Below, piece after piece: positions 38,155-50,913 of a stretch of DNA of 64,000 nucleotides. The stretch is from positions 22,941,001 through 23,005,000 of the forward strand of contig NC_079885.1 of the NCBI RefSeq assembly GCF_029227915.1, written 5' to 3'. Position numbers and translations under genes: made by a program. Below the pieces are notes generated by a model. It did no database searches. It had not been told where the DNA came from and was given only the letters and a program-made list of their open reading frames with translations. Each line of letters starts with the position of its first letter. The first letter of the stretch is position 1. This DNA comes from Hydractinia symbiolongicarpus (Eukaryota; Cnidaria; Hydrozoa; Anthoathecata; Hydractiniidae).

Positions 38155-41100
38155 CTAAAAAAAGAATAAAGATTGCCAAAGATATAAGAATTAGTTAAAG
38201 ATTTAGTTAAATAGGAAAAAATATCGTGCTCATGGTTTTTCCAAAGAAGCAAAGATAGCTACCATATATAACGTAAAACACACACACACAAAAGTGACAT
38301 TTTGAAGTCTCTATCACAATCGGTAACACTATATTTCACATGTGTTCTAGTTGAACTACAACACTTCTAAGAAACAGTGTCAGAAAAAACAAGCATTAGA
38401 AATGCTTTGGAATAGCTACATCCCTCAACAATCATATTTAGACATATAATCCACAGCCAGTAGTAGCATATAGGTACACATAAGTAATAAGATAATTAGT
38501 TCTCATAAACTGAACAGATATGCAAATTATTTACACGTTTTTTCATCAAAACATTGAAGATTAAAAAAGCTTTGTACGCTGCTATTGCAAAGCATGTCGA
38601 GGCTCCCTCTATATTCCGGAACGTAACAAAACAAATAAAAATATTTAATTCCGGAAAATGTCCATTCATAAAAAGATTTTGTGGAGGCCAGAATGTTTTT
38701 GATTCGTTCAATATTTTTTTCGCGTTGAAGGCTGTCTAGTTTTCCTCAGCAGAAAAACTGTGAATAACTGCGTTAAAAGCTTTGTCGAATCAAATTAAAC
38801 CATTTTTGCCTCTTAAATTAGTAAAAAAGCAGGCAGCATTTAACATATGATTCACAATGTCACAGATTTGATACAACAAACGGTGTTCCTATTAGTACCG
38901 ATTGGAAAATTTAAAAGGACTACTATATATATCTTTACAATAGAAATAGTGAGATTTCATGGACATTATACTTATATTTAATTAAATAATTAAGTAAATG
39001 CTTCTCCATATTCCCATTGCAGCTATTAGCAAATAATTCAAAGACACCGCATCGTCCATTAACAACAGCAAAACAAATGTAAATTAAATCTTTCACGCGT
39101 TTCGGTTAACGCCTTATGTTAATTACCTTCCAACTTTAATTTTTATTGTGTTAGGAACAATAGAAAACCGTCTTATTGGGTATAAACCAAAAGCACCTTT
39201 GTAATTGGCTGAAATAAAAATACAGAAAGTTTGCTGTCTATCAAAACAAATATTGTGGCATGAGCAGTGGTTTGAGAGCAAACTTATTTAAAATATGGAA
39301 AACTACATTTTTTTTGGTATGATTAGTTTAATGTTGCGTACTATCTTCCTTATTTACCATCGACATTATATTTTTTGGTATTTCGTTTTGCAGTTTTAAG
39401 TGATCCTTTTTATAAAATATTACATTATTCTCGTTACTTCGACAGCTCTATTGATAGTTTCGAATTCCAACAAAAGGTATATAATCAACATATAGTTCGA
39501 GCGTAGCCTTCTAAATCAGTTGCATGCAATGTATTTAGACTTTTTAGCACAACAATAACCATTGTAGCAACAGAGAAATGATGCTTTGAAACCTTCAGTT
39601 ATTTTAAACAGTAGTTAGCTAGCCACAAAAATTGCATGTCATTTATCATTTTTCTTTCTTCGGAATATCTCTTTTATTTGTATGTATAGCTAAATGCTTA
39701 CCTTGCTACTCTTCTTTTTCGTACTTGATAAAGCTGTTTTTCACATATTTTTAATAAGATTCAAAAACTAAACCCTGGAGAATATTGGTTTTAAATATTT
39801 CTACCAGCTTTTAAAAAACGTTGCTGAGTCATTCAGAAAACAAAAATATATATTTTCTTACAAGACACTTCATAGGACAGAAACAAAATGCCTTTTTAGG
39901 TATATATGTTACCAGTTTGACCTTATTTGTACTATTAAAAATAAATAATTATAAATATAATATAATAAAGCTATTCTTCATTCTTAGTTATTTATCTAGG
40001 TTAGGCATCAGATTACTGCTTTATAACTTTGGACATAAATAGAGGACAAAGATTGCTACAACAAAACTTAAAAAATAGTTGAACAGAAATAAAAAAAACT
40101 TTTAGCTACTTCTTATTGTCTAGCTATATGAAAAATATATTTGTAAACATGTTACCTCGCGCCACCAACATAACTTAAACATCTAATTTATTATAGATAA
40201 GAAGTTAGAAATTAACAAACACATCAATAAATAGGAAAAGATTCATCAATAATTTAGTTTTCTCCTTCTTAAAATAGACTTCCTTCATGACATCTGTAAT
40301 CAACAGTAAGAAAGGTGTTTTATAAAAAAAGGGAGTTGCTTATACCGTAACTAATTCTGCACATAATGATATATATATATTTACCATCAACTTTCTGTAG
40401 TATTTTTAATGTTGCATATATATAATTCCTTATTAATAGAGACAGAATAAATGCAAGGAAGGGAATGCGTGGATCTATTGATATATCTTTTGCTATTTGC
40501 TTAAATTATAACTTTGTTTAGGGAAATGCTGATGTTAAGTCTGTCCTTATTCTGTAACATACACATACAAATTTTCTCTTTTATTTGTAAATTATTGCTA
40601 TGCTTCCTATGTTTGACAATAGATTTCACTGAGAGCACTTGGTGACATTTTATTCATCTATCGGAAGCCTATTGTTCCTCCCATGTTTGTTTTGCTGTCC
40701 TCATGTCCTCTGTCAGAATTTACTTTACATATATGGCAATCATAAGCTTGACATTGTGTTTTATGTAATTCCCATTTATTTTATCTTTCACAGTGTAGAA
40801 CAAGTTCCCTTTGACCCAACTTGCCAGACCAGATATTGTTACATTTTCAGAGAAATTTTATGTAAATGCACATGAATTTAGGATATCTCTGTTGTCATGG
40901 TTTATATCATTTTAACCATATACATGTGAATTTTTTTTCAAATTGTCGAATAAAAAGGTAGCTATCTTAAAAACATGGCAATATGACTAAATATAAATGA
41001 CGCATCAGTATAACTTTAATACAATTTTTACATAGTGGATATAGATTTTGAACGAGAACTGAAGTTTTTTATCCTTTCTCTGAATTTTTTAAACACAAAC

Positions 41101-41677
41101 TCTTCTACGCAACTTTTTTATAAAAGACAAAGAGAGAGGTAAAGGTAGCCATCTAGAAACCGCATTTCAAGTAGGATGGAGATAAGTAACATTAGAGAAG
41201 GAACAAACTATACATTAAAATGTTTTTGTCCTAAGGATCCTTTAGAACTGGTCTCTCACTTCGTTTCCACCTTATGGTATAAAATATGCATGTTTAAATA
41301 GGGTGTCAATGATATCTGCAGATTCTTATTTTTCAGCAAATTTCTGTTATACAAAGCCATTCAAAGCATAGAACAATATCGCTCTAAACTTTTGACTTTT
41401 TGAAAGTTTTGTGACTCATAATATTTCTTACAAATTTTCTCCGTACTTGGTGTTTCCATAGTTGATATTTCAGCACCCGAATGATCCGTTTTAATCTCTC
41501 TTTTTAAGAAATATCTGTTAATTTTTTTCCTTGAATTGATTCCAATTTAATATATTTTTCTGTATTATATTTATCTGAATTTTTGTTTCTTTGTTATTGT
41601 AATGTTGTTAAATTACCAAAAAACATCGCCTTGCAAGAAACAAAAAAAACAACAGTAAACAGAATACTTGAGCATAC
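38155..41677. other. Probable first intron of the PRDM14-like gene
   Basis: No coding exon recognised. ORFs at 38496-38739, 39821-40042 and 40639-40875 lack family resemblance or splice context. AT-rich with short TA runs (for example 40369-40380). Confidence 0.35.
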
Positions 41678-41790
41678 CTCGACAACCACGTTGTTCACTT
41701 TCGGCAAGAAATAGGTGTCTCCACGATGCAGATTTTAATCTTTTACAACTATCTCTAAAAATCGGTTGTTGAATTAGTCCAGACCGTACC
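41678..41790 (-). other. Candidate upstream exon of the PRDM14-like gene
   Basis: A GAG|GTATGC donor on the minus strand at 41678. Joined to the acceptor before 38154, the preceding frame reads GDTYFLPKVNNVVVE directly into the ATG, in phase, but a TAA stops it 18 codons upstream and no ATG intervenes. It therefore fits a 5' untranslated exon better than coding. The left limit is a guess. Confidence 0.3.
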
Positions 41791-43848
41791 ATGGGAGACG
41801 TTTATAAATATTACTCCACAATAACAATAATCGATTTTTCTTGATCAAAAAAAGGAAGAACAACATGCCTAAAATGAGCTATTTTTGAAACGAAAATAAT
41901 TAATTATTCATGAATTCGGTATGAATTCGTTTCTATTGGTCGGCATACTGTTTTTATACATAAACTCTGTTTTGCTTTTCTTTTGAAAGTGCAGAGATAT
42001 GTTTTGAATGCCAAGCGTTCTTTGAATATTTAAAGCATTCAGTGGTATTTTGTGAAAGTTGGCAAGCGCAGGTAAAAGCTTTGATACCGTTTCAGAGAAT
42101 GCAGCATTCATTAATATTACAACAAAGAGATTAAATTAATAGAAATTTGCCTATTTATCAGGGTATATGTTTTTACATCTTTTGTTGTTAAATATAGATC
42201 TGGTACAATACTTGAAATGTGAATCTATATATTTTATACAAAAATTGAACAAGATTGCTGTCCGATTTAAAATGTATTTGTACGTACCATTGCTCATAGT
42301 ATCCACTCATAGTATCACCATATGGCAACCTCAGAACGGGATTGTATAAGCAATTTTGCCACAGGACTGTAGAAATGTGGTGGGTTGGGAGAGGGGAGCG
42401 ACGGGCGTAGAAGGGTTGCTATCCTTTCCTGTTCCATTTGGAATTTTAATAATCATGGGGTGTTGGTATATCTCCCACCATTTTTTAAAGATTCATCATT
42501 TTAGCACATTAAAACGGTAGTACTTGATAACTTTTTAGAATCTGGAGGCATTAATTTTTTTCGAAAACATTCGAACCATGGTGCTGTCGCCATATTAGCC
42601 ATTTCACTTTTCAAAATCAATTCGTCAACGCAGCAATTGTTCAACCAATAATATATGATTTTGCGTTTGTTGAATCAGATTTATTCATTTTCGGTAATAC
42701 TTGTGAAATATCCCTTTTTTACCTCAAGTGAATGAATCTTGACATTCAACAAATGCATATACAATATCTGCTTATTACTTGTAATAATACTTTAATTGAT
42801 CAGTCTTAGCTAGCGTAACAGAAGGCTAAGGCTTACCAAAAAGTTCGAAAATTTAAGAACATTTACGCGTTTACAGGCTTACACACATTTTTTAAGAATA
42901 CTTCCTCGAGGCTGAAGTTCCAAAATTTCATGTATATTTTAAAAATAATACTAAAGCTCGATCTGTAGACATGAGAATGTATTTTAAGAAATTCAAATAA
43001 TTTTTGACATTCAGTTTCTTGTTGTGTTATAACAGCCTTTTCCTTTTCCGTTTAAGCGACGCTAATGTTGCAGCATTTGTTAACAGCTGATATGTTAGCT
43101 GGGCTTTTTTCAGTATTATTGCAGACTGAGAAAAAAATACGATTCTTATTAAAAAAGTCCGTAACAACTTTTTCTAAAGGATGAAGCAAATTTTATTAGC
43201 GATTTTAGATCTTTTTTGCTTTTGATTGAGAAAAATAACTGGATTCGTGCCAAAGTTGTTTTATAGATGAATACTCTAATAAAATAAACTTGTACGGGCA
43301 GAAAAAATTACCTTTTTGTTGCAACCGCCTCTCAATTCGTTTTTCTTTTCTTTCTTAATAAAAGTGTTTTTAAACAAAATTACAAATGTTCCATGTTCGT
43401 TTGAGATAATCAATTTTTTATTCACTCTTAAAGAAAAATAAAAAATAAAAAATAAACTTAAAATTGAATAAGCAATATTTTTTTAGCATTGTTTTTATTG
43501 TGTTATATATATATAATTCTTTATTTCATTCCTTTAGGTCGAAACACACTATTCTATTATTTATAAATCTTTAAAGTTCTTTTGTTTTCTGATCATGAGA
43601 ATATTTGACCATCCACGTTTCATGCATAAGAAATACATTTTTTTCTTTGTTCGCTTCCCCCCGTTGACATAACTTCTTGCTTTTCTAAATAAAGAAAAAA
43701 ATATAGATAATGAAAAAGTTTAATTAAAATTTTAAGGCACGTTTTTTTCACAATAAAAAATGGCCAACTATAATTAATAAATGAAAATTAAGTTTTAAAC
43801 TTTAAATTGCGCAAAACATATTGCACACTGTACGACAGAAAAATTTGA
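41791..43848. other. Intergenic, nothing recognised
   Basis: AT-rich. ORFs at 41908-42111 (minus) and 42167-42349 (plus) show no domain. (TA)n near 43504-43512. Confidence 0.4.
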
Positions 43849-43994
43849 TGTATATTATAATACCCGTATACGTCTGTCCGTCTGTCTGTCTGTCACGCAA
43901 AACGGTAGCTTAGCTGCGTAGGTAGTGAGCAGCACGCAAATGCAGTAAAAGAAGGACGGACAACCCGTGGATTTTTCCACGGGTTAGCGACTAG
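43849..43994 (+). mobile_element. Miniature Helitron, copy H5 (146 bp)
   Basis: Starts TGTATATTATAATACCCG (TC mutated to TG), then a CTGTCCGTCTGTCTGTC run, and ends with the intact hairpin AACCCGTGG-ATTTTT-CCACGGGTT and AGCGACTAG. Flanks A and T fit the Helitron target. It resembles H7 at 53630. Confidence 0.78.
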
Positions 43995-44244
43995 TTATAT
44001 TGAAAAGTTAAATCATATGGTTTGGCCATCACTAATGAAGCTAGCTAAAATCATATATTTTGTCCACCATTAATGAAGCTAGCTAAAAAACCATGCATAA
44101 ATGACATTGCCAGTGACAATGCCAATTTTTTTTAAACATTGCTCTATCTGTTGCTCCATCTAGATCGTAAATATTATTGTTAAAATTATTTTCCCAAGAT
44201 AGCCTCTTTAGTACCTATTAGTACTGCTATTAACGACTTCATTT

Positions 44245-44445
44245 AAATTTCCCATTTGAGCTACCAAAGTCGTGTAAGCATAACAATCACTCAACTAGAA
44301 AACCGCCTAAAATATTAATCCTATTCTGATGCTGAGCTTTAAGCAGAAAAGATAGATTCACACTTTTATAACCTCTGGCTTAACTCGGCCCGGGTTTGAA
44401 TCTAACACTCCCGCGCTAGAAACGAACGCTCTACCATACATGTGT
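44245..44445 (-). mobile_element. tRNA-derived SINE, family 2, degenerate copy
   Basis: On the minus strand: GGTAGAGCGTTCG (A-box region), a B-box region AGATTCAAACCCGGG, then GAGTTAAGCCAGAGG and a body like that of the copies at 44951 and 61395. No trinucleotide tail is visible. It is inverted relative to the copy 500 bases away. Confidence 0.68.
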
Positions 44446-44950
44446 AAGACCGTTTTGGGTATTGGCTTAGAAACATATACATGTCAACACTAATTTTACC
44501 AAAAGGAATAGGAAAAAAATCAATGTAGCTTTCTGGAAAATAAGTGTTTTATGATGATTTTTTACGACTAAGTTTTATATAATATTTTTTGTTTATTCCA
44601 ATTTCACGAATGTCTTTACCCAAATCTCCTAATGCCATTATATCATTCTTTTTAGAAACAAAACGGACGTGCGGCTTTAAAATTACTACTAGAACAGTTT
44701 ATTTGTTGAGGAATAGTTTAATTGGTGAATCCCACAAAAAAGCGCGTTCTGTTTTCATTCAGAGGTAAAATCAAAAAGAGATAAGATAAATTTGTGCTGA
44801 TTTCTCTAATTTGTCAACAAATGCAACGAAGAATTTAGAAATACTATAAATACAACTGTTGTGTATTTTCTTCGCGCGTTTTATGAAAATTGATATTTTT
44901 TCTTTCACCTACATGAAATAAACAGCTTTTTGAGAAAAGGTCAATTGACA

Positions 44951-45267
44951 AGTGGCCTTGTAGTAGAGCGTTCGCTTTCAGTGCGGGAGGTCTTGGGTTT
45001 AAACCCCGAGAGAGTCATCCCGGAGACTATAAAATTGCGAACCTATCATATCTGCTTAGTGCTTTGCATGATGATATGACTGGTCTTAGGCGGTTGTCTA
45101 GTTAAGTGATTGCTGTGCTTGCACGACTTTAACTGCTGGAACAGGAGCTTTAAATGCGCTTGGATACCCTTTGCAGGACCCTCGATGATAGCAGTACCAT
45201 TAGGAATTGAAGAGGCTATCCTGGGTAAATAATAAATAATAATAATAATAATAAATAATAATAATAC
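44951..45267 (+). mobile_element. tRNA-derived SINE, family 2, with (AAT)n tail
   Basis: Head GTGGCCTTGTAGTAGAGCG with A box and a B box GGTTTAAACCC (about 44996-45006). The body has GGCGGTTGTCTAGTTAAGTG and AGAGGCTATCCTGGGTAAA, and the tail is (AAT/AATA)n to 45267. The copy at 61395-61085 has the same head, body end and tail. Confidence 0.85.
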
Positions 45268-48189
45268 TTGTAAATGGTTAATTTTTTCATTGTTGCCCTA
45301 CTTTTTCTCATAGGGCAAATAATATTTTCTCTTTTTAATTTCGAATAATGGGATTGGGTATAATGGGATTTCTACTCTCTCTTGAACCACTAAAAGGGAG
45401 AATTAAAACTTACCAATGCGCATGCTCAAATTTTTTTGTTTGTTTCAAAATTTTTCAAGCGAAACGTGACATGGATTTAGCCCTTGATGCAAAAGTTACT
45501 TATAATAAAGTAGGGTTATTTAAAAGAACTACGAACCGGTTAAAACGCTCACATTCCGTATATCCCACGCACATATTAAAATGCCGGCAAACGCGTTTCG
45601 CGCAATGAACAGACCAGCGCACTTTGCTTGCTGGTTCAATATCTTTTTTCGAAAAGTATATTACAAAGAAATATTTCAAGAAGACTCATTCTGGATGAAA
45701 ACATGACTAAGAAAAGACAAGATAAAAATTCTAGATATATCTATATGTTCGAGTCTCTAAATTACATACATTCCGGAAAAATAGCCATTTTTCGCCGCCA
45801 TCAGCTCGACTTTCGTGTAAGTTACTAAAGTCGACAACCGACAGCCGTTCCATAACCCCTTAAATTGGAAAACAAATGATGTTAAAAAAATGTATTACAT
45901 TTCTGTTCTTTCACTTTAAATATATTCTCCAGAAAACTAAAAAGTTACGGAAATTTTTTCTTTTCTCATCTGGCACAGTTTCTTGAACAGATTTTTCATC
46001 TGGTTTCAAAAGTCTCTGTGGGTGGTCCTACTTAACATATTATATATATGATAAGAAAAGATTGAAGAAAGGAAAGATAGAAAAGAATCCATTTTTTGTA
46101 AATTTTAAGGCTAATATTGCTCTCTTTTAGTTAGCATCAGGGTTTAAACCAACACAGGGGGGGGGGGGGTGTACAAAGAGTCTTTATTAGATTTAACCAG
46201 ATTATTTTCATTAATAATAAACATTTATTTTCCTTTTTTTTATGGTACACACGAGGAATATATTAACAAAGATAAAAAAGGAAAATATTTAATAATTAAT
46301 TTTAGAAGAAGTAAAAGCTATTAAATTCATTTCTATCAAATATTCTTATTTTTCTTTGCATTTGTTAAATTTTCAATCTTCGATTAAGCTATTTCCATGA
46401 TTTTCTATGAATAATTTAAAAATACATAATATCGAAAATTATTGTTTTGAATAACAGATATGATACATGCAAGATAAGATAAATAATTTTTATTTTTTTA
46501 TTAATTTATTTATATATTCTGTTTGCTTTCTTTCCAAAGACAGACTTGCTTCCTTGTGTTGTAGAGATAAAATCCTAAATATGATTGCGAAAGGCATTAA
46601 TAAATTTAACAAACCGATTCACTGAGATTAAAAGAATAATGGCGTAACTTTATTTTATGGACGTTTGACCGTTTTAGTACCAAGCTCTAAGGTATATCAC
46701 AAAGAGGTATGGAAACCAGAATGCAAACCAGCTTTTGCTAGCATGGTATACATAAAAGGGCTGTACTCATATTACGTAATCAAAAAGGGCAAGAGGAAAT
46801 AAATTTTGTTAATTATGCCTATGTTAGGCCTTAATTAGCCATTGATGATGTTTGAGATTAAGTAGAAGTAGAATTCAGCTTGTGTTCGAAATAGAAACAA
46901 AAATCGTTTAAACAGAATGCAAAAAAATTGCGTATAATGTAATAACATAGAAACGCTTAAAGATGGAGTTCGCCCTCTACTGCAACATGTGTATTGCAGC
47001 AATGACAGACTATAACATAACTTAAATAAGTGAAATAGAAAATGAGGCATTTTTTAACAATATAAATTCATTGGTATTTTTGTCAAACCGTTGTTGTTTA
47101 TTTTATTCAACCAGGAAGATATTAATTATATGTTCAGTTCATTTAAAAACTAGGACAAAAATAAACAGCAGTAGACAGTTTACATTTATATCTTCGCTGC
47201 AATTTTTTTCAACGACGATAGATTAGAAAAATAAACGAACTTTATCGTCTATTGATATTTACCTTATCTCTTTTTTTTTGGTTAATGAAAAAAGCGCGCG
47301 TTTTTCCTTTTTAGTTTTTTTAGGAATTTATAACTGCAATAAAGATAGACATGGCTACACATAAAGAAGTGCACGCAAAATAATGAAAAAACCTTTTTTG
47401 TTTTTGTGTCTTTAGCGCTTCATAAGGAGTATTATTCCAGAACTGGTAACGAGTGTCCGTACAGATTAATTTGCATTATAAAACCTCTCCGTTTAATTTC
47501 GATTTTGTTCGATTTTGAAAAAATAGCAACGTTTTTTGCTACTGAAGTTTACTAAAATCTATATGCATATAAAAAAAAGTAAAAATGTTAAAGTTTATTA
47601 TAAAAGAATGCCAATCTCCAATTTCAGATGTAAAATAAGTATTTCTTTTTTCAAAGAAGCTGTCAAGCATTATCTAAGTCCCGGTTCAACTCCGGTAGTA
47701 GACAATTCAGAACGCATTGTGAGTATAGGAAAGTTGGCAGTCTGTCTATTGGCCATGCTTAGATTGTGCTTATCAGACAACAGTATTAGAACTTCATATG
47801 AAAAGAACTGCTTATACGATGGATCATGCTTATTTTGATTTTAAAACTAAATTTGACATAATTTTTACTAGGTGAATCCAAAACTATAATGTGCAAACCG
47901 TTTCTGTCCTTCTTGTTTTTCTTTCTCCATATAATATTTAAACAACTAACGCTACATAAGGTAAGGCTATGCTACATAAAATCCCAAAAATAGAGTTTTA
48001 AACATTTTTTCCACCATTTTTTTTTATTTCCCCTATATACAACTCGCCGTTAATATTTCGGCAGTAATAGTAAATTTGACACCTCATCAGATTGCGATAA
48101 TGACTGCTCAGTGCCAGGGCTATTTCTTCTCGCCGTCCGAGTTTGTCAGAAAGAGAAAAAGAGCCCTGGGGACGAGGTTGGTGAAATCA
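45268..48189. other. Intergenic, nothing recognised
   Basis: AT-rich with a G13-type run near 46157-46169. ORFs 45348-45608, 45628-45828, 46835-47050 and 47536-47838 have no recognisable domain. AGCCCTGGGGACGAG at about 48163 repeats the motif at 16038. Confidence 0.4.
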
Positions 48190-48670
48190 ATGATATTTCA
48201 CCACATCAGTAACTAGGGACAACATATTACTAAAATGGGTACATTTCTTAAACCTGTGTCTCCGAATCCATTTCGGAATGGGCGGGTTGATCACATCATA
48301 AAAAACATTAAAACTCCAATTTATCTGTAACTGTTCGTCAAAAGTAAATCACCCCATACATTTTCTTGATGAGCGTTCCAAACTCTATGCGATAAAGGCA
48401 ACGGGTGTACAAATTTCTTAAAACTAGTTTTTGTATGTTTGGCGGTCTTTGTTAAAGTCAGCAAAAGATTTAAATCCTTATAGCTCCTGAACCCTTTGTT
48501 TAAAGCACACGATCTTGTAAATCATTTTGATTAGCATGTCAGGTTCTATAGAATACAGGTAAAGGGTAAATCTTTTTTCTTTTTTCGTTTATCATTGCCG
48601 ACGTCATCTGAATTTAAATAAAGAATCTTCCTTTGCTTAAGTGGATTTGCACACAGGCTTAAACGACCTG
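48190..48670 (+). mobile_element. Helitron fragment H4a (5' part missing)
   Basis: Contains the family interior: TAACTAGGGACAAC, CCGAATCCATTTCGGAATGG, ACATTTTCTTGATGAGCG, GGCAACGGGTGTACAAATTT, then a second diverged module, then CTTAAGTGGATTTGCAC and ACGACCTG at 48670. No 5' terminus is recognisable before about 48190. Confidence 0.6.
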
Positions 48671-50913
48671 TCGGCTATATTATTAGGCTAAGTCTGTCCA
48701 TGTGTCCGTTACAGGCAAAGGGGATGTGCTCATTTTTTCTATCAAAAAATAGCTGAAGCAGCATGTTTTCCTTGTAGAGAAATGCCGCAACTTTTATTTG
48801 TTTACGTTTTACAATTACGTGATAGAAATAAGGAGCTTTTATTTGCCGAATAAAATCACGTGTTTATAATAAACCAATTTTGTGGAAATTTACGAGTTTC
48901 CCGTGACAATTAAAACAAACGTTAAAAAGTTTGTTCTACGGAGATAGTAGGTTGATTATATACGGTTATTTTAATGAAAAAAATATGATTTTGATATGTA
49001 TTCTGTGTTTGTTTCAGCAGAAAGAGAAGTTTTCAAAAATTAAATACTTTAGAAAGAAGTAGTAAATATGGAAGATGTACAAAAAAAATTTATTTTATTT
49101 AAAAAAGAGAAGTAAGTTATTTCTGATTTTGCTTACTTTCTTTGCAAAATATTCTATTACCTAGCGAAAATGTATTATTTCATGACTAGCCACAAGAAAA
49201 AGTAGCTAAAGTTCTTATAAAAAGGAAGAATTTTGGGGGTGGTAGTAAAGCGATAAATAAAAGGTATTAAAGCAAAAAAAATTTTTTGTGTGTGTGCTTC
49301 AAGTACGCTTTCTAAGGTCTATACCTTATTTTTGCTCTACCGCATTTTTTCTTATACAGTTCTAGTTAATAAAAAGCTAGTTTGCATCATTTCGATATTG
49401 TCTCCTATTTTTTAATAGTTTCCAGGGTTCTGAGACCTAAGTAGGTAAAAGAAAAATGACGAAGAAAACAGAATCAATGAAAACTTTATATAAGAGCAGT
49501 TGGTTTAGTTAATAATGATTAGCCTATTTCATTCTGATTCGTTATTCAGATCCATTACTAATTCTTTTATTTTTCTTTCATTTTGCCTGATTTATTGTGA
49601 CTGGATATTGTGACTGTGTTAAAATCAATGTCTAGTCAACAGCTAGGTTAGAGAGTTATAGTAACAGTAAGGCGTTTTAGTAATGCTGCTAGATTTGTGT
49701 TACATCGCCCTGGTAATAACCACGGTTTACTCAAGGCTACTGTGGATCACATAACAAATATTTTTCAGGCCATTGGACTGCCACGTAGGGCCTAATCCAG
49801 TTGATTTACCGCATAAAGACCAGATAAGTGTTCTGTAGTTTCGTGCTTTAAATTTTGATGACGTTTCTTTAGCTGCACATACATACATGTGTTGTTTCTT
49901 TAGGACCTGCTTAAATTGCCCTAAAAGTAAGTAATAGGCATTGCACTGATTCTGTTAAGCGACTTGACGGACTATTACTTATTCGGAGTACCTCTTCTTT
50001 AATATTAGATTAAAGCACAAAATCCCATGACTTGCCTTCTCGTGGCGTGCTTCGTTAAGTGAATTATTTCTTAGTTATGGGAATAAATAACAAACTAAAA
50101 GTCACGGCAATAATAACATAGACTTGGTTTGCTATTTTTATATACCTTGTTTTTCTTCCACAAGTATATCCACACCACACCTTAATTATGACAAGCGTAA
50201 GTTGTCATTTTTGTTTTGTTTTTAAAACGTTCTGTAAGTAGATAAATCTTAATTAAACTTAGTGTGCCAAAACTTTGATGACGCTTTGCTAACCTCAATA
50301 ACAGACAGGAATTTTTATGACGCCACAGAAAAAAATATTTCTAGAAAATTGTTAACTCATTTACACAAAAACACATTTATATTTTGCATTGTTTCTCTGT
50401 TTAAACGGGTTTTCTCACATCTTAATGTCAAATAACTTGAAAACGGGTGGACGTCATCGACCACCTTAGACCAAGATTAGTTCATTTTTTCCAAAGCTGG
50501 GTTAATCCACCTGTTTTGAAACAGACGGTTGCTAAAGTCTAGAGTCAAAATCTTTGTAACCGTTTATCAAAAGCATATGATCTTATACACTTTTCCTGAT
50601 TAACGTGTCAAGCCTTTAACATCAAGGAAGGGGATAAATGAATTTCTGAGAAAAATTTGTGTTTCGACAAGGAAAATTTTTAAACTTCTATATCTCCTTA
50701 AGCGCTTCTCAATACGGCACGATCCTATACATTATGTTGATCAGCGTTTCGAGATTTACACAATACTGGTAACGGTCAAACAACTTGGTAAAGATAATTT
50801 TACGTCAACATTGTACATCGACGGGTCATTGCTGACGACAACCAAATTCAAATTACAGATATTTTCCATTTTTCTTCTGCCTAAGTTGAAATTTCTATGG
50901 GCTGATCGACTAG
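48671..50913 (+). mobile_element. Helitron copy H4b, long, directly abutting H4a
   Basis: Starts TCGGCTATATTATTAGG immediately after H4a, followed by GTGTCCGTTACAGGCAAAG and GGATGTGCTCATT, as in H3. About 50240-50900 carries family interior modules (AACCGTTTATCAAAAGCATA, TGATCAGCGTTTCGAGATTT), ending GGGCTGATCGACTAG at 50913; the next base is C, not T. The middle (about 48800-50200) is not clearly related and may be a later insertion, so this could be two fragments. Confidence 0.5.
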
